Of a DNA stretch of 64,000 nucleotides, positions 11,201-20,729 are shown in pieces. Position numbers and translations under genes: made by a program. The notes below the pieces were generated by a model. That model was not told where the DNA came from. It saw nothing but the letters and a program-made list of their open reading frames with translations, and ran no database searches. The DNA comes from Muricea muricata (lineage: Eukaryota > Cnidaria > Anthozoa > Malacalcyonacea > Plexauridae). The stretch is taken from the NCBI GenBank assembly GCA_963855995.1, contig OY979725.1, positions 12,628,383-12,692,382 on the forward strand, written 5' to 3'. Each line of letters starts with the position of its first letter. Position 1 is the stretch's first letter.

Positions 11201-11282
11201 AAGAAAAGTCTAAAAGGCATTAAAAACATAACATTCCTTGTTCTTTTTTAACCTCCCGACCTTGCACGACTCCCACATCCTG
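8241..11282. other. Gene-poor module interior
   Basis: About 3 kb of AT-rich sequence shared with copy 2 (42730-45760). Open frames are short, differ between the copies and show no family signature. I see no RNA gene, no clear exon pair and no transposon ends. Confidence 0.5.
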
Positions 11283-11822
11283 CTCCGTCTCCTCCTATCC
11301 ACCTCCCACCCTCAAGGCCCTGTCACACGGTGCAATTTTTCTTGCACTTGTAACTGCTCCGTCTCCTTCTCTATCCACCTCTTACCCTTAAGGCCCTGTC
11401 ACACGGTGCACTTTTCCTTGCATTCACCGTAGCAAAAAAGATGGCGACATGTCGATTTTACCAGAATGCATTGCAGGTATCAAGAAAGAATACGTGGGAA
11501 AAGATGACAAGAAGCAAAGCTGCTGGATTGAAATTTTAACACAAGTGTGAAAATAACCTATTGTCTTCTGTCTGTTCTTCAAAAGACGTTAATTTGCCTT
11601 TTTAAACAATTTCAGACTGCCATGCACTCTGGTAAAATCGACATTTGCCATCTTTTTTGCTACAGGGAAAATCTACTCTTAAGTAAATTTGTGACAAATG
11701 TTTGGTACGTTAAAAAAACCCCAGCAAACTGTGATGGAAACTTGCATTTGCCAATTTTACATCTCCCAGTAGTAGAATTGCATTTCAAGTTGCAAGAAAA
11801 ATTGCATTGTGACAGGACCTTT
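11283..11822. mobile_element. Nested MITE cluster
   Basis: Two tandem ~75-bp units each contain 'aaggccctgtcacacggtgc' (11314 and 11390). The inverted partner 'attgcattgtgacaggacct' ends at about 11821. The 'gtagcaaaaaagatggcg' MITE (11429-11663) lies inside. The same nesting is seen inverted in copy 2 (about 42195-42730). The 116-codon frame across it is not a gene. Confidence 0.75.
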
Positions 11823-11897
11823 ATTCTCCAGTGTTCCCGCCAACCTGCTCCCACCATTAGATGGAAAGTCCTTTTTTCACTACATTTTAGTAATTAG

Positions 11898-12302
11898 GCT
11901 ACCCCCCTCCTCTCACAAGTCTGTAATCGCCTGAAGAAATCAATTGGTCGACAGTCCAAGGCATGTTTTGTAAACGAAATTCACAAAATTAAAATTAAAT
12001 TGCCTTTTTTCAATAAATTTGAACCAGAACCAACTCTATACATAGAACTGTCTCAGCATACTTTCTTCGACAATCTCAACAATTTAAGACCTCATTCAGT
12101 TTCTATAGCGGATTTCATGGTATTATTATCGAACCAACTTCAACTGAAAACGGTAGCCTTAATCTTATATGCGACCATAGCCATGCTTGGAAAGCACAAA
12201 CTTACAATACTCGAAAATTGTACTTATTTCCAGTCTGATCTCTCAAAAATCGATCTCTATGCACAATCTAAGTACTTTGCTACAAATAATGATAGAAAAT
12301 AA
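11898..12302 (+). CDS. Candidate exon/ORF of 134 codons, unrecognised
   Basis: An open frame follows a TAG at 11895-11897, close to the possible acceptor 'ctacattttag', and ends at TAA 12300-12302. It has no internal ATG near its start, so it would be an internal or last exon. The protein is well mixed in composition (for example LPFFNKFEPEPTLYIEL, then FFDNLNNLRPHSVSIADFM). Copy 2 keeps the frame at 41708-42112 (minus). I count three base differences in 405, and all three change the residue (K/T, N/I, Y/H), which does not argue for strong constraint. The family is unknown. Confidence 0.35.
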   Translation, partial: ATPLLSQVCNRLKKSIGRQSKACFVNEIHKIKIKLPFFNKFEPEPTLYIELSQHTFFDNLNNLRPHSVSIADFMVLLSNQLQLKTVALILYATIAMLGKHKLTILENCTYFQSDLSKIDLYAQSKYFATNNDRK

Positions 12303-12373
12303 AGCATATTACCTTAAAACAAAGTTAGGATGCATGAAAATCTAGAGGACTTTCAAAGAGCAAAATCTTCGAG

Positions 12374-12475
12374 CTAGAGAAAAATTTTGAAAAAATAGTA
12401 TTCGGAAAATCTTCGAGCAGCGTCGGAAACCGACGAATTCCGAGGAACGCCGAAACTACCACTTTGTGTCGACAT
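12374..12475 (-). CDS. Candidate short 5' exon/ORF, unrecognised
   Basis: On the minus strand an ATG in 'gagcatgtcgac' opens 33 codons (MSTQSGSFGVPRNSSVSDAA...) to a TAG. Copy 2 has the same peptide on the plus strand at 41535-41636, with at least one silent change (CGG/CGA). The Ser-rich N-terminus looks protein-like, but no donor in frame was found before the stop. It lies divergent to the frame at 11898-12302, less than 100 bp away. Confidence 0.25.
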   Translation of the reverse strand: MSTQSGSFGVPRNSSVSDAARRFSEYYFFKIFL

Positions 12476-12632
12476 GCTCCGAGCAAGTTCCTTGTTCCTG
12501 ATTCAGAAGAAGCTGTATTGCTCGTAAAGAGTTAGAGGAATTTTAATCAGGGATGAAGGAGGTAACTTGAAGTTGCAGGGGCACTACTATGGAAAGCCAT
12601 AGCTGTCTTAAGTGATAAAACGTCATTTCATT

Positions 12633-13230
12633 AGGTGCTTTATACATTATATACGGTGCTTTAAACATGACATGCGGTGCTTTGAGTATTATATGCGGTG
12701 CTTTAAACATTATATGCGGTGCTTTGAGCATTATATGCGGTGCTTTAAGCATTATATGCGGTGCTTTAAACATTATATGCGGTGCTTTAAACTTATATGC
12801 GGTGCTTTAAACATTATATGCGGTGCTTCGAGCATTATATGCGGTGCTTTAAACATTATATGCGGTGCTTCGAGCATTATATGCGGTGCTTTAAACATTA
12901 TATGCGGTGCTTTGAGTATTATATGCGGTGCTTTAAACATTATATGCGGTGCTTCGAGCATTATATGCGGTGCTTCGAACATTATAGCGGTGCTTCGAAC
13001 ATTATATGCGGTGCTTTGAACATTATATGCTGTGCTTTGAGCATTATACGCAGTGCTTTCATCATTATACGCAGTTATTTCATCATTATACGCGGCGCTT
13101 TCATCATTATATGCGGTGCTTTCATCATTATACGCGGTGATTTCACCTTTGTACGCGGTGCTTTCATCATTATATGCGGTGCTTTCACCTTTATACGCAG
13201 TGCTTTGAACATTATACGCGGTGGTTCAGC
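12633..13230 (+). repeat. 21-bp satellite, left arm (~28 units)
   Basis: The unit 'attatatgcggtgctttaaac' varies to 'tcatcattatacgcggtgct' toward the inside. The 21-bp period is three-divisible, so several frames stay open and give repetitive pseudo-proteins (MRCFKHY..., KAPHIM...). These should not be annotated as genes. Confidence 0.95.
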
Positions 13231-13552
13231 GTCATTATACTCAGTGAGCCAGTACCTTTGGTCAGCGTTGTGGAATGTTACACGATTCTGCTATACGTCA
13301 TGTCATCAAGAATATCTAAACACTCATCGAATATTCATAGGGCGATCACGTGTCATTTCCTGCTTCGAAATTTACAAGTTGAGCGCAGTTATAAAACGGT
13401 AAAATATATAAGACTTTTCTGGCGTTTTAAATCGAAAGTAAACCCAGGGGGTTTGAAATATGGAACAAATACTGCAATCTTTAAATTTGGGGACTTTGCG
13501 TGGCCGATTTGAAGCACAGCGAATAGAACCGCAGGCAGTTTTAAATTTAATG
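13231..13552. repeat. Single-copy arm sequence inside the palindrome
   Basis: About 320 bp with ordinary base composition is repeated inverted at 15268-15588. It shows the same 5' (satellite) and 3' (AT array) borders on both sides. It contains 'gtaaacccagggggtttgaa' and short open frames of no known family. Confidence 0.85.
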
Positions 13553-15267
13553 CGAAATTTTGAAAAATTTTGGGAAAAAATTTTGAGAGAGAGTTTGGGA
13601 AAAAAATTTGAAAAAAAATTCGGGAAAAAATTTTGGCAAAAAATTCTGAAAAAAATTTGAAAAAAAATTTGGGAAATTCATGAATAATTCATGAATATTC
13701 ATGAATAATTCATGATAATTCATGAAAAATATTGGGGAAAATTTTGAACAAAAAAATTTGGGAAAAAATTTTGAAAAAAAATGTGGGAAAAAATTCTAAA
13801 AAAAAAATTTGGGAAAAAATTCTGAAAAAAAATTGACAAAAATATTGGGGAAAATTTTGAACAAAAAATTTGGGAAAAAATTCTGAAAAAAAAATTGACA
13901 AAAATATTGGGGAAAATTTTGAACAAAAAATTTGGGAAAAAATTTTGAAAAAAGTTTGGGAAAAAAATTTGAAAAAAATTCGGGAAAAAATTTTGACAAA
14001 AAACTTTGACAAAAAATTCTGAAAAAAATTTGGGAAAAATTCTTGAAAAAAAATTCTGGAAAGAATTTTGAAAAAAATTTGGGAAATTCATGAATAATTC
14101 ATGAATATTCATGAATATTTCATGAATAATCATGAATAATTCATGAAAATCATGAATAATTCAGGATCATGAATAATTCATGAATTTTTCAGGAAAAAAT
14201 CTTGAAAAAAATTAGGAAAAAGTTTTGACAAAATTTTTTTTCCCAATTTCTTTTTCAAAATTTTTTCCTGAATTTTTTTTCAAGATTTTTTCCTGGAAAA
14301 TTCATGAATTATTCATGAATCATTCATGAATTATTCATTAATTTCATGAATTATTCATGATATTCATGAATTATTCATGATTTCCCAAATTTTTTTCAGA
14401 ATTTTTTCCCAAATTTTTTTTTCAAAATTTTTTTCCCAAATTTTTTTTAAAATTTCCCAAAAAAATTTGGGAAAAAATTTTGGGAAAAAATTTGGAAAAA
14501 AAATTTGGAAAAAAATTCTGAAAAAAAAATTTGGAAAAAAAATTCTAAAAAAATTTGGGAAAAAATTTTGAAAAAAAGTTTGGGAAAAAATATTTGAAAA
14601 AAAAATTTGGGAAAAAATTCTGAAAAAAAATTTGGGAAAAAAATTTGAAAAAAAATTAGGAAAAAGTTTTGACAAAAAAATTTTTTCCCAATTTCTTTTT
14701 CAAAATTTTTTCCGGAATTTTTTTCAAGATTTTTTCCTGAAAAATTCATGAATAATTCATGGCAAAAAATTCTGAAAAAAATTTGGGAAAAAATCTTGAA
14801 AAAAAATTCTGGAAAAAATTTTGAAAAAAAATTTGGAAAAAAATTCTGAAAAAAAAATTTGGAAAAAGAATTCTAAAAAAATTTGGGAAAAAATTTTGAA
14901 AAAAAGTTTGGGAAAAAAAATTTGAAAAAAAAATTTGGGAAAAAATTCTGAAAAAAAATTTGGGAAAAAAATTTGAAAAAAAATTAGGAAAAAGTTTTGA
15001 CAAAAAAATTTTTTCCCAATTTCTTTTTCAAAATTTTTTCCGGAATTTTTTTCAAGATTTTTTCCTGAAAAATTCATGAATTATTCATGAAATATTCATG
15101 AATTATTCATGATTTCCCAATTTTTTTTCAAAATTTTTTCCAGAATTTTTTTGCAAGATTTTTTCCCAAATTTTTTTTTCAGAATTTTTTGTCAAAGTTT
15201 TTTGTCAAAATTTTTTCCCGAATTTTTTTGAAATTTTTTTCCCAAATTTTTTTTCAATTTTTTTCCC
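13553..15267. repeat. AT-rich core array of 'gggaaaaaattttgaaaaaa' units
   Basis: About 1.7 kb of degenerate ~24-bp units alternates with blocks of 'ttcatgaataattcatgaat'. Larger blocks of roughly 320 bp recur at 14218, 14662 and 14990 with the same internal strand switch. The core is internally inverted around about 14400. Phe- and Lys-rich frames on both strands are artefacts of the A/T runs. Confidence 0.9.
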
Positions 15268-15588
15268 ATTAAATTTAAAACTGCCTGCGGTTCTATTCGC
15301 TGTGCTTCAAATCGGCCACGCAAAGTCCCCAAATTTAAAGATTGCAGTATTTGTTCCATATTTCAAACCCCCTGGGTTTACTTTCGATTTAAAACGCCAG
15401 AAAAGTCTTATATATTTTACCGTTTTATAACTGCGCTCAACTTGTAAATTTCGAAGCAGGAAATGACACGTGATCGCCCTATGAATATTCGATGAGTGTT
15501 TAGATATTCTTGATGACATGACGTATAGCAGAATCGTGTAACATTCCACAACGCTGACCAAAGGTACTGGCTCACTGAGTATAATGAC
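15268..15588. repeat. Inverted copy of the 13231-13552 arm
   Basis: Mirror of the left single-copy arm, nearly identical, joining the AT core to the right satellite. Confidence 0.85.
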
Positions 15589-16113
15589 GCTGGAACCACC
15601 GCGTATAATGTTCAAAGCACTGCGTATAAAGGTGAAAGCACCGCATATAATGATGAAAGCACCGCGTACAAAGGTGAAATCACCGCGTATAATGATGAAA
15701 GCACCGCATATAATGATGAAAGCACCGCGTATAATGATGAAATACCTGCGTATAATGATGAAAGCACTGCGTATAATGCTCAAAGCACAGCATATAATGT
15801 CAAAGCACCGCATATAATGTTCGAAGCACCGCATATAATGTTTAAAGCACCGCATATAATGCTCGAAGCACCGCATATAATGTTTAAAGCACCGCATATA
15901 ATGTTTAAAGCACCGCATATAATGTTTAAAGCACCGCATATAATGTTTAAAGCACCGCATATAATGTTTAAAGCACCGCATATAATGCTTAAAGCACCGC
16001 ATATAATGCTCAAAGCACCGCATATAATGTTTAAAGCACCGCATATAATACTCAAAGCACCGCATGTCATGTTTAAAGCACCGTATATAATGTATAAAGC
16101 ACCTAATGAAATG
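15589..16113 (-). repeat. 21-bp satellite, right arm (~24 units)
   Basis: Complement of the left satellite, with unit 'gtttaaagcaccgcatataat'. It holds several perfectly repeated units in a row, pointing to recent unit turnover after the palindrome formed. The 272-codon frame over it and the arm is not a gene. Confidence 0.95.
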
Positions 16114-16183
16114 ACGTTTTATCACTTAAGACAGCTATGGCTTTCCATGGGTGCATGTAAAATGTCAATATAAAATAGTTGAA

Positions 16184-16352
16184 ATATAATTTTGTGGAAA
16201 CACCGCGTAAGTTTATTATCGCAGAGCATTATTATTAGCACTGATGAAGATCCGAGCTTACGGATCGAAAGCTCTGCAATAATAAACTTACGTGGTGTTT
16301 CCACAAAGTTAAATTTTAATTTGATATTCACCATGCAATCATACAAGGAACT
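16184..16352 (+). mobile_element. Foldback retroelement derivative with hammerhead-like core
   Basis: The 15-bp sequence tataaaatagttgaa flanks the element (16169-16183 and 16353-16367). Outer inverted arms ('ttttgtggaaacaccgcgta...') surround a centre reading CTGATGA, then GATCCG-loop-CGGATC, then GAAA. This is the arrangement of a hammerhead ribozyme core with a perfect 6-bp stem II. One extra A sits before stem II, and the expected U-H cleavage position opposite the GAAA is not where a minimal stem III would put it. The 3' tail 'gatattcaccatgcaatcat' matches the element at 4738. It is best explained as a Penelope-like element remnant (inference). Confidence 0.65.
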
Positions 16353-16367
16353 TATAAAATAGTTGAA

Positions 16368-16702
16368 TTAATGTCTCTTAAAATGTTAAGTTTATATCAA
16401 ATTCTAGTTGAGGTTTGTGTGATAATGAGTGTAAGGACAAGTCAAGAAACAGCTTGCATACAATGCTAATAAACAGAAGCAATATAATATGTAAAGAATT
16501 AATTTACTTTGTCTTTATTTACTTTGAACTCAAAGAAAAGTACTTTTAAGGTGATCGCTGTAACGAGAGAACATGTACAATAAAAATGTTAGTTACCATA
16601 TGGACAGTACTGTATCAAGCAACAGTCCGTAATAGCGAGGCGGGGGTTGACTACTTGACTGTACATGGTACTGATGCTGGAGGTTTTGTTTTATATTTGT
16701 AG
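16368..16702. other. Probable intron sequence
   Basis: AT-rich sequence between the small retroelement and the exon at 16703, ending in 'gttttatatttgtag', a good 3' splice site. Nothing else is recognised. Confidence 0.45.
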
Positions 16703-16831
16703 GAACAACAAGTGGAAAGGACGTGACGAAAACACGAAGAATGAAACTGATTTGCTTTTAGAACAAACGAATATGGCTGCGCAACAAAATGCGCTCATGT
16801 ATAATCCACAGGCGGGATTTTGCCAAACCGA
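16703..16831 (+). CDS. Penultimate coding exon, unrecognised gene
   Basis: The exon follows acceptor 'ttatatttgtag' and ends at donor 'A|gtgagt'. Only one frame is open (phase 1 at entry). It codes for a hydrophilic segment with NNKWKGRDENTKNETDLLLE followed by QTNMAAQQNALMYNPQAGF. It splices in frame to the exon at 16984, completing an Asp codon across the junction. Upstream exons must lie beyond the palindrome or further left. The candidate exon at 11898 is on the same strand but a link is unproven. Protein family unknown; this is the best-supported non-transposon gene in the window. Confidence 0.7.
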
Positions 16832-16983
16832 GTGAGTACTAAGACTATACTTGCACACGGTGACATTTCAAAGCGTTTTCACAAACAGTTACACTGAAAA
16901 CAACATCAGATAAAAATCCCAATCAGCCGCCAAATGTCTTCAGGAGGTGTTCACAGACTTACTTCTTGTGTTTGCTTTTGTAG

Positions 16984-17053
16984 CACCCTGGACGATTATG
17001 CGATGATGTTAGAGTCATCAGAGGAAGAATTAGATTTTGATTGCGATAAATAA
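16984..17053 (+). CDS. Terminal coding exon of the same gene
   Basis: It follows 'tgtttgcttttgtag', a clear polypyrimidine acceptor. After the split Asp codon it encodes TLDDYAMMLESSEEELDFDCD-K and a TAA stop at 17051-17053. The C-terminus is strongly acidic. The hexamer AATAAA overlaps the stop region ('gataaataaacagg') and could serve as a poly(A) signal. The 152-bp intron and in-frame phase match support a real gene end. The function of the acidic tail is not inferred. Confidence 0.7.
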
Positions 17054-17176
17054 ACAGGCAAATACACATACCAGAATCAATCCCTCTATTATTATCATTA
17101 CGTCCGTCGTTCAGAAATCCCTTTGGCAAGTTTATTTATTATACAGGGGCCACCGGAACATTTTTATGAACGCCAG

Positions 17177-19408
17177 GGGCCGGTTGTATAAAAAAGTAGT
17201 TAAAGTTAATTGCAGTTAGCGTTAACTACCCTAGTTAAATCCCTAACCGTAGTTAGTTAACTGCACGACTTAACTGCGTTGCACAAAACGCAGTTAGTCG
17301 GATAGTTAACTAATCACGTAGTTAACTTGCGTGTGGCTCGCGTGGGGCAGTTGACATAAATTAAATTAAAATAAATTAAGTATTGTTTGTTTAAAAATGG
17401 CTAACAAATTCGATTCAAATAATTGCAGAAGAATGCGCCTCATCGGTGATAAAAGCAACCGTTATACATTTTTTCGTACAAATACAAACATTCACCATTA
17501 TTGAAGAAAGTACTATTTCGTTGGTTTGTAAATTTCTACCTTAAAACTGGCCAAAACTTGTCTGGATCACTGGACGTCACATGTGCTAAATTGTGTAATT
17601 TGTTTGTGTGACTCACTGACTGTATCGAGAGTGCCAAGCAGATTTGTGTAAAGATATTAAAATGTTTAGTTTGCAAACATATGCTAATGAAGAAAAGCGA
17701 TGTCAAGACATGTACTGGAAATGGATTACTAGATATTGGGAGACTGGTCATTGTTTATAGTGTGGGTTACACTGTCACCCATTAATTAATTAAACAAGCA
17801 GTTATCAAACTCATGTCATAGAAGTGGTGAAATACATGTGTGACAACTTAATGGTATCCTTTTGTAAAGCTTTTGGCTATAGGTGGCAGTTTGTTACAGA
17901 AACTACTTCAATATTTTAATGGTTTAATCAGCAAGTTTTTAGCAAGAGAAGACATTTCTGTTTGGTGCAAACTTCCACCATGAATAATGACTGGCCCTTA
18001 CAGAGTCACAGGATGAAAAATCAGATTTGCAATACATGTTCAACCCAGTGCCAAAATGCAAATTCTGTGAAGGCAAAACATTTGCTATATAGTGCAAATT
18101 TGATCATTTGAAACACATACATAAAATGAAAAACCAGATTCACACAAAATTTGCACCTGGGTGCCAAAATGCAAATGCATCAAATGTGCACAAATCATTC
18201 AAATGTGTGGCAAATTGTTGAAGCAATATCTGTCTAAAAGAAGAATATATCAGTTTTCAAATGATCAAATTTGCACTATATAATAACAAATTTGTTGCCT
18301 GCATGGCATTTGCATTTTGGCACTATGTTGAAAATGTATTGTAAATCTGATTTTTCATCCTGTGAATTGTACTATCCTTGGTTACCAGACTGCAGAGTTG
18401 GTCAGAGTTGCCCCCAAGATTTTTTGGGGAAAAGTTTTTAGTACCCCTGGGAAGTGTTTCATTATTTAAGCAATTAAAACTTAAATCTGCCCCAAATCTC
18501 TAAATTTTACTGTGTTTGGTACCTATTTGCATGGTTACTTTTGTACTGTTTTGCACCCCTGCCCCTAGATTTTACACCCCCAAGATCTTGTAGAAAATTC
18601 TGCAGTGTGGATAAATTTATAAATAAACTCAAGTCATTTTCATCATGAAACCTAATCTGGGTTAGCCTAGATTAAAACCAACTTGGCTAATGTTGTTAAA
18701 GTTTAAATATTTCAATCTGTAAGAGTTTATTCACTATTAGATGGTACACTATATTTTTCAATATTGTGTTACACACAAGAATCAATATTTATTTGATGTG
18801 TTGTCAGATGTAACAAAAGTCAATATACAACTCATCTCACACTGTATGTATTTGTATCATGTCTGAGGTCATATTTTCCCATGTAACCACAGTTGCCAAG
18901 CTTACAGGTATTTTGAGTTACTCAGTTACATTAAGTTGAATTACTCAATTACATATACCCACAAATTCAAAATGTCTGCCCAAAAAGCAACTACTCCAAA
19001 ACAAGGGAAGAAAACCAAAACAAAATTTTAATTCAGTAGAATGCAACCTGCTGGTTAATATAGTTGAACAAAATTTAGACACATTACGGGGCCAATTTTC
19101 GAGCACAATAACAAATGCCTAAAAGCAAAAGTTGTGGGAAACTATTTACTTCCCAGATTAACAGCTATGAAAAACGTACACCAATAGAAATACGGGAAAA
19201 TTGCAAAGCATGACCCAAATTGACAAAAAAAACCCAACAAATTCTGGGGTAATGCAGTTGAGGATAGTTAACTTTAACTACTTTTTAACTGCAGTTAACA
19301 CTAACTGCTTTTTTGTACAACCGACCTAACTACGTGGTTAACGTTAACCACTATTTAACTACTTTTTGGGTAGTTAAAAAGCAGTTAAGAGCTTTATACA
19401 ACCGGCCC
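17177..19408. mobile_element. PIF/Harbinger transposon remnant 1
   Basis: The ends are inverted GGGCCGGTTGTATAAA... and ...TTTATACAACCGGCCC, with CAG on the left and CTG on the right (a CWG-type target, no longer identical). Subterminal regions are full of 'gttaac' motifs. Inside is a decayed Myb/SANT-like gene at 18972-19250. Compared with the second copy (38385-40947), this one has lost the segment holding the transposase start. Frames at 17536-17751 are shadows without family support. Confidence 0.88.
18972..19250 (+). pseudogene. Myb/SANT-like protein of Harbinger, broken
   Basis: It starts MSAQKATTPKQGKKTK, then a frame change leads into VECNLLVNIVEQNLDTLRGQ, and later KQKLWETIYF and YEKRTPIEIRE. 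This matches the usual Myb/SANT-like second protein of Harbinger transposons, which partners the transposase in DNA binding: a Lys-rich start, an acidic helix, a conserved Trp, then the R-TP-EIRE.. motif. A stop follows the Lys-rich start, another replaces the codon after ITNA, and more interrupt the end. Non-functional. Confidence 0.75.
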
Positions 19409-19409
19409 C

Positions 19410-19750
19410 TGCATTTGAAGTTGTTGCATTTCAGTGTACAAAATATATTCGTGCCAAATTCCTTGCACTGTGTTGTTTTGATTTTTTGTGGGGTTTTTTT
19501 TGGGGGGGAGGAGAGGGGGGTGGCAGGAATGAGATGGTTATGTAGGAGGGGGAGATAGGTGTTGAGATAGTAATTTAGTTTGTAGCCTACATAGTTTTGT
19601 AATAATTTTGACCCATATTCAAGGAATTAGAGGTTTAGATGGGAGATACAGTATTAAATAAGTTGGGCAAAGGTGGTGGGTTTGTAGTGGTAGTTGCAGT
19701 TAGGAAGGAGGTTGGAGGCAGGCGTGCAGTGTAATTGGAATTTGGAAGGA

Positions 19751-19751
<1 letters not shown>
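19410..19751. repeat. Interspersed repeat unit (copy a), G-rich
   Basis: It starts 'gcatttgaagttgttgcatt' and runs through 'ggggggaggagagggggg' to a (TA)n tract. The same unit with the same junction to (TA)n recurs at 21803-22046, and a diverged piece is at 22440-22600. Confidence 0.85.

Positions 19752-19840
<89 letters not shown>
19752..19840. repeat. (TA)n microsatellite
   Basis: An uninterrupted AT/TA dinucleotide run. The 'YIYIYI' frame across it is not a gene. Confidence 0.98.
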
Positions 19841-19844
<4 letters not shown>

Positions 19845-20603
19845 TTTTGATATAGAGAGATATAGGGTGAGATGGGACAGCCATATAATTGTGTTTAGCA
19901 CTCTGTTTTGATGTTTTCATATATATATCGGATAAATATTTGACAGAAAATATTGTATTTAAAGCAAAGTGAAAATTTTAGAGGTTTTGTGATTCAACAT
20001 GAGGGGTACATAGACTTACTGGTATAGGGGAGGAGCAGTGAGGGTGTAAATTATTCATGGTCAGTTTGTTGCTTATCATAGCCTTGTAATAGATGAAATT
20101 TTGGAGAGTTATGATGAAGTGTTCAGAGTTATTTTTTATGAAAGGAAAGGAGACCTTTCCAGAGGGATTGAAGTCTGGATGGGTAGGGGTGGAGGTAGGG
20201 GGGGGGGGGTGCTAGATAGTAGTAAAATCTGGTCTGGAGAAGACAGGGGAACATCGGTAAAATTTTAATTTTATTGGTTGATATTTTTTTCATGAAATGA
20301 GACCTATTCAGGGAAAAGGAGGTTGGAATGAGGGTAGGGGTAGGGGGCAGGTGCTGTGTAAAATCATAGCATAGTTCAATACTTCTAGGTTTATCAAACT
20401 TCATTTTGCAATGTTCAAAGTAACATTTGACTGATTAATTTAAAATATAAATCAATTATAATTAATATTTCATCATTTACACGTAATTGATCGTATTTCA
20501 CATGAGCGAATATAGAAAAATATAGCTAATTAAGTTATTAATGTGAGTAACCAATCAACGGTCGATTTGAGCGCTGAAGCGGGAACAAGAAATAAGATTT
20601 TTG

Positions 20604-20705
20604 ATGGCGACACGTCTAATTCAACCATCTGTGCCTTCAATCATAAAAAAAAACGGTAAAACAATCTTACAGAAGGCGGAAAAAAACAAGAAAGAAGTGG
20701 TATAA
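20604..20705 (+). CDS. Short basic ORF, possible first exon
   Basis: An ATG in 'tttgatggcgac' opens 33 codons (MATRLIQPSVPSIIKKNGKT...) ending TAA. Potential donors lie just before the stop (GTG|gtataa) and after it (CAG|gtaata). It sits at the edge of the tandem array that follows. There is no homology I recognise and no downstream exon proven. Confidence 0.25.
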   Translation: MATRLIQPSVPSIIKKNGKTILQKAEKNKKEVV

Positions 20706-20729
20706 CAGGTGTTCCCCCATTACAGGTAA

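Larger units (their letters stand above)
1..12588 (+). repeat. Segmental duplication, copy 1 of a ~12 kb module
   Basis: This stretch is matched in reverse complement by 53649 down to 41424, and its first ~6.7 kb is matched directly by 56811-63082. The left edge lies outside the window because homology is already running at base 1. Copy 1 is about 360 bp longer than copy 2, which is explained by two extra insertions (4137-4366 and 4738-4871). Homology to copy 2 stops at about 12588, where the giant palindrome begins. Copy 1 differs from copies 2/3 by scattered substitutions and homopolymer changes, whereas copies 2 and 3 are nearly identical. The module is mostly MITEs, foldbacks and candidate single exons, with no long gene. 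Confidence 0.93.
12589..16148. repeat. 3.56 kb giant palindrome (foldback structure)
   Basis: Base 12589 pairs with 16148, and pairing continues inward through a satellite, ~320 bp of single-copy arm and an AT-rich core. The outer ends read 'atggaaagccatagctgtct' and its complement. The left arm is 82 bp longer because its satellite has about four more 21-bp units. Copy 1/copy 2 homology stops exactly at the left edge. I find no target-site duplication. No transposase is encoded, so how it arose (foldback transposon or palindromic amplification) cannot be read from the sequence. Confidence 0.92.

Noticed and set aside
12612..13402. Frames of 135 and 201 codons with repeated CFKHYMR / CGALNII motifs, and the matching 272-codon frame at 15307-16125
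   Set aside because: They are translations of the 21-bp satellite, whose period is divisible by three, and the same holds on both strands. No start context, no exon borders.
13710..15077. Phe/Lys-rich frames of 60-137 codons on both strands
   Set aside because: Pure products of A- and T-runs in the core array.
12633..16113. CRISPR-like array
   Set aside because: Units are directly tandem with no unique spacers, in an animal-type genome.
17536..17751. 71-codon minus-strand frame shared by both Harbinger remnants (38720-38953)
   Set aside because: No similarity to transposase or Myb-like proteins; it looks like a shadow in non-coding element sequence.
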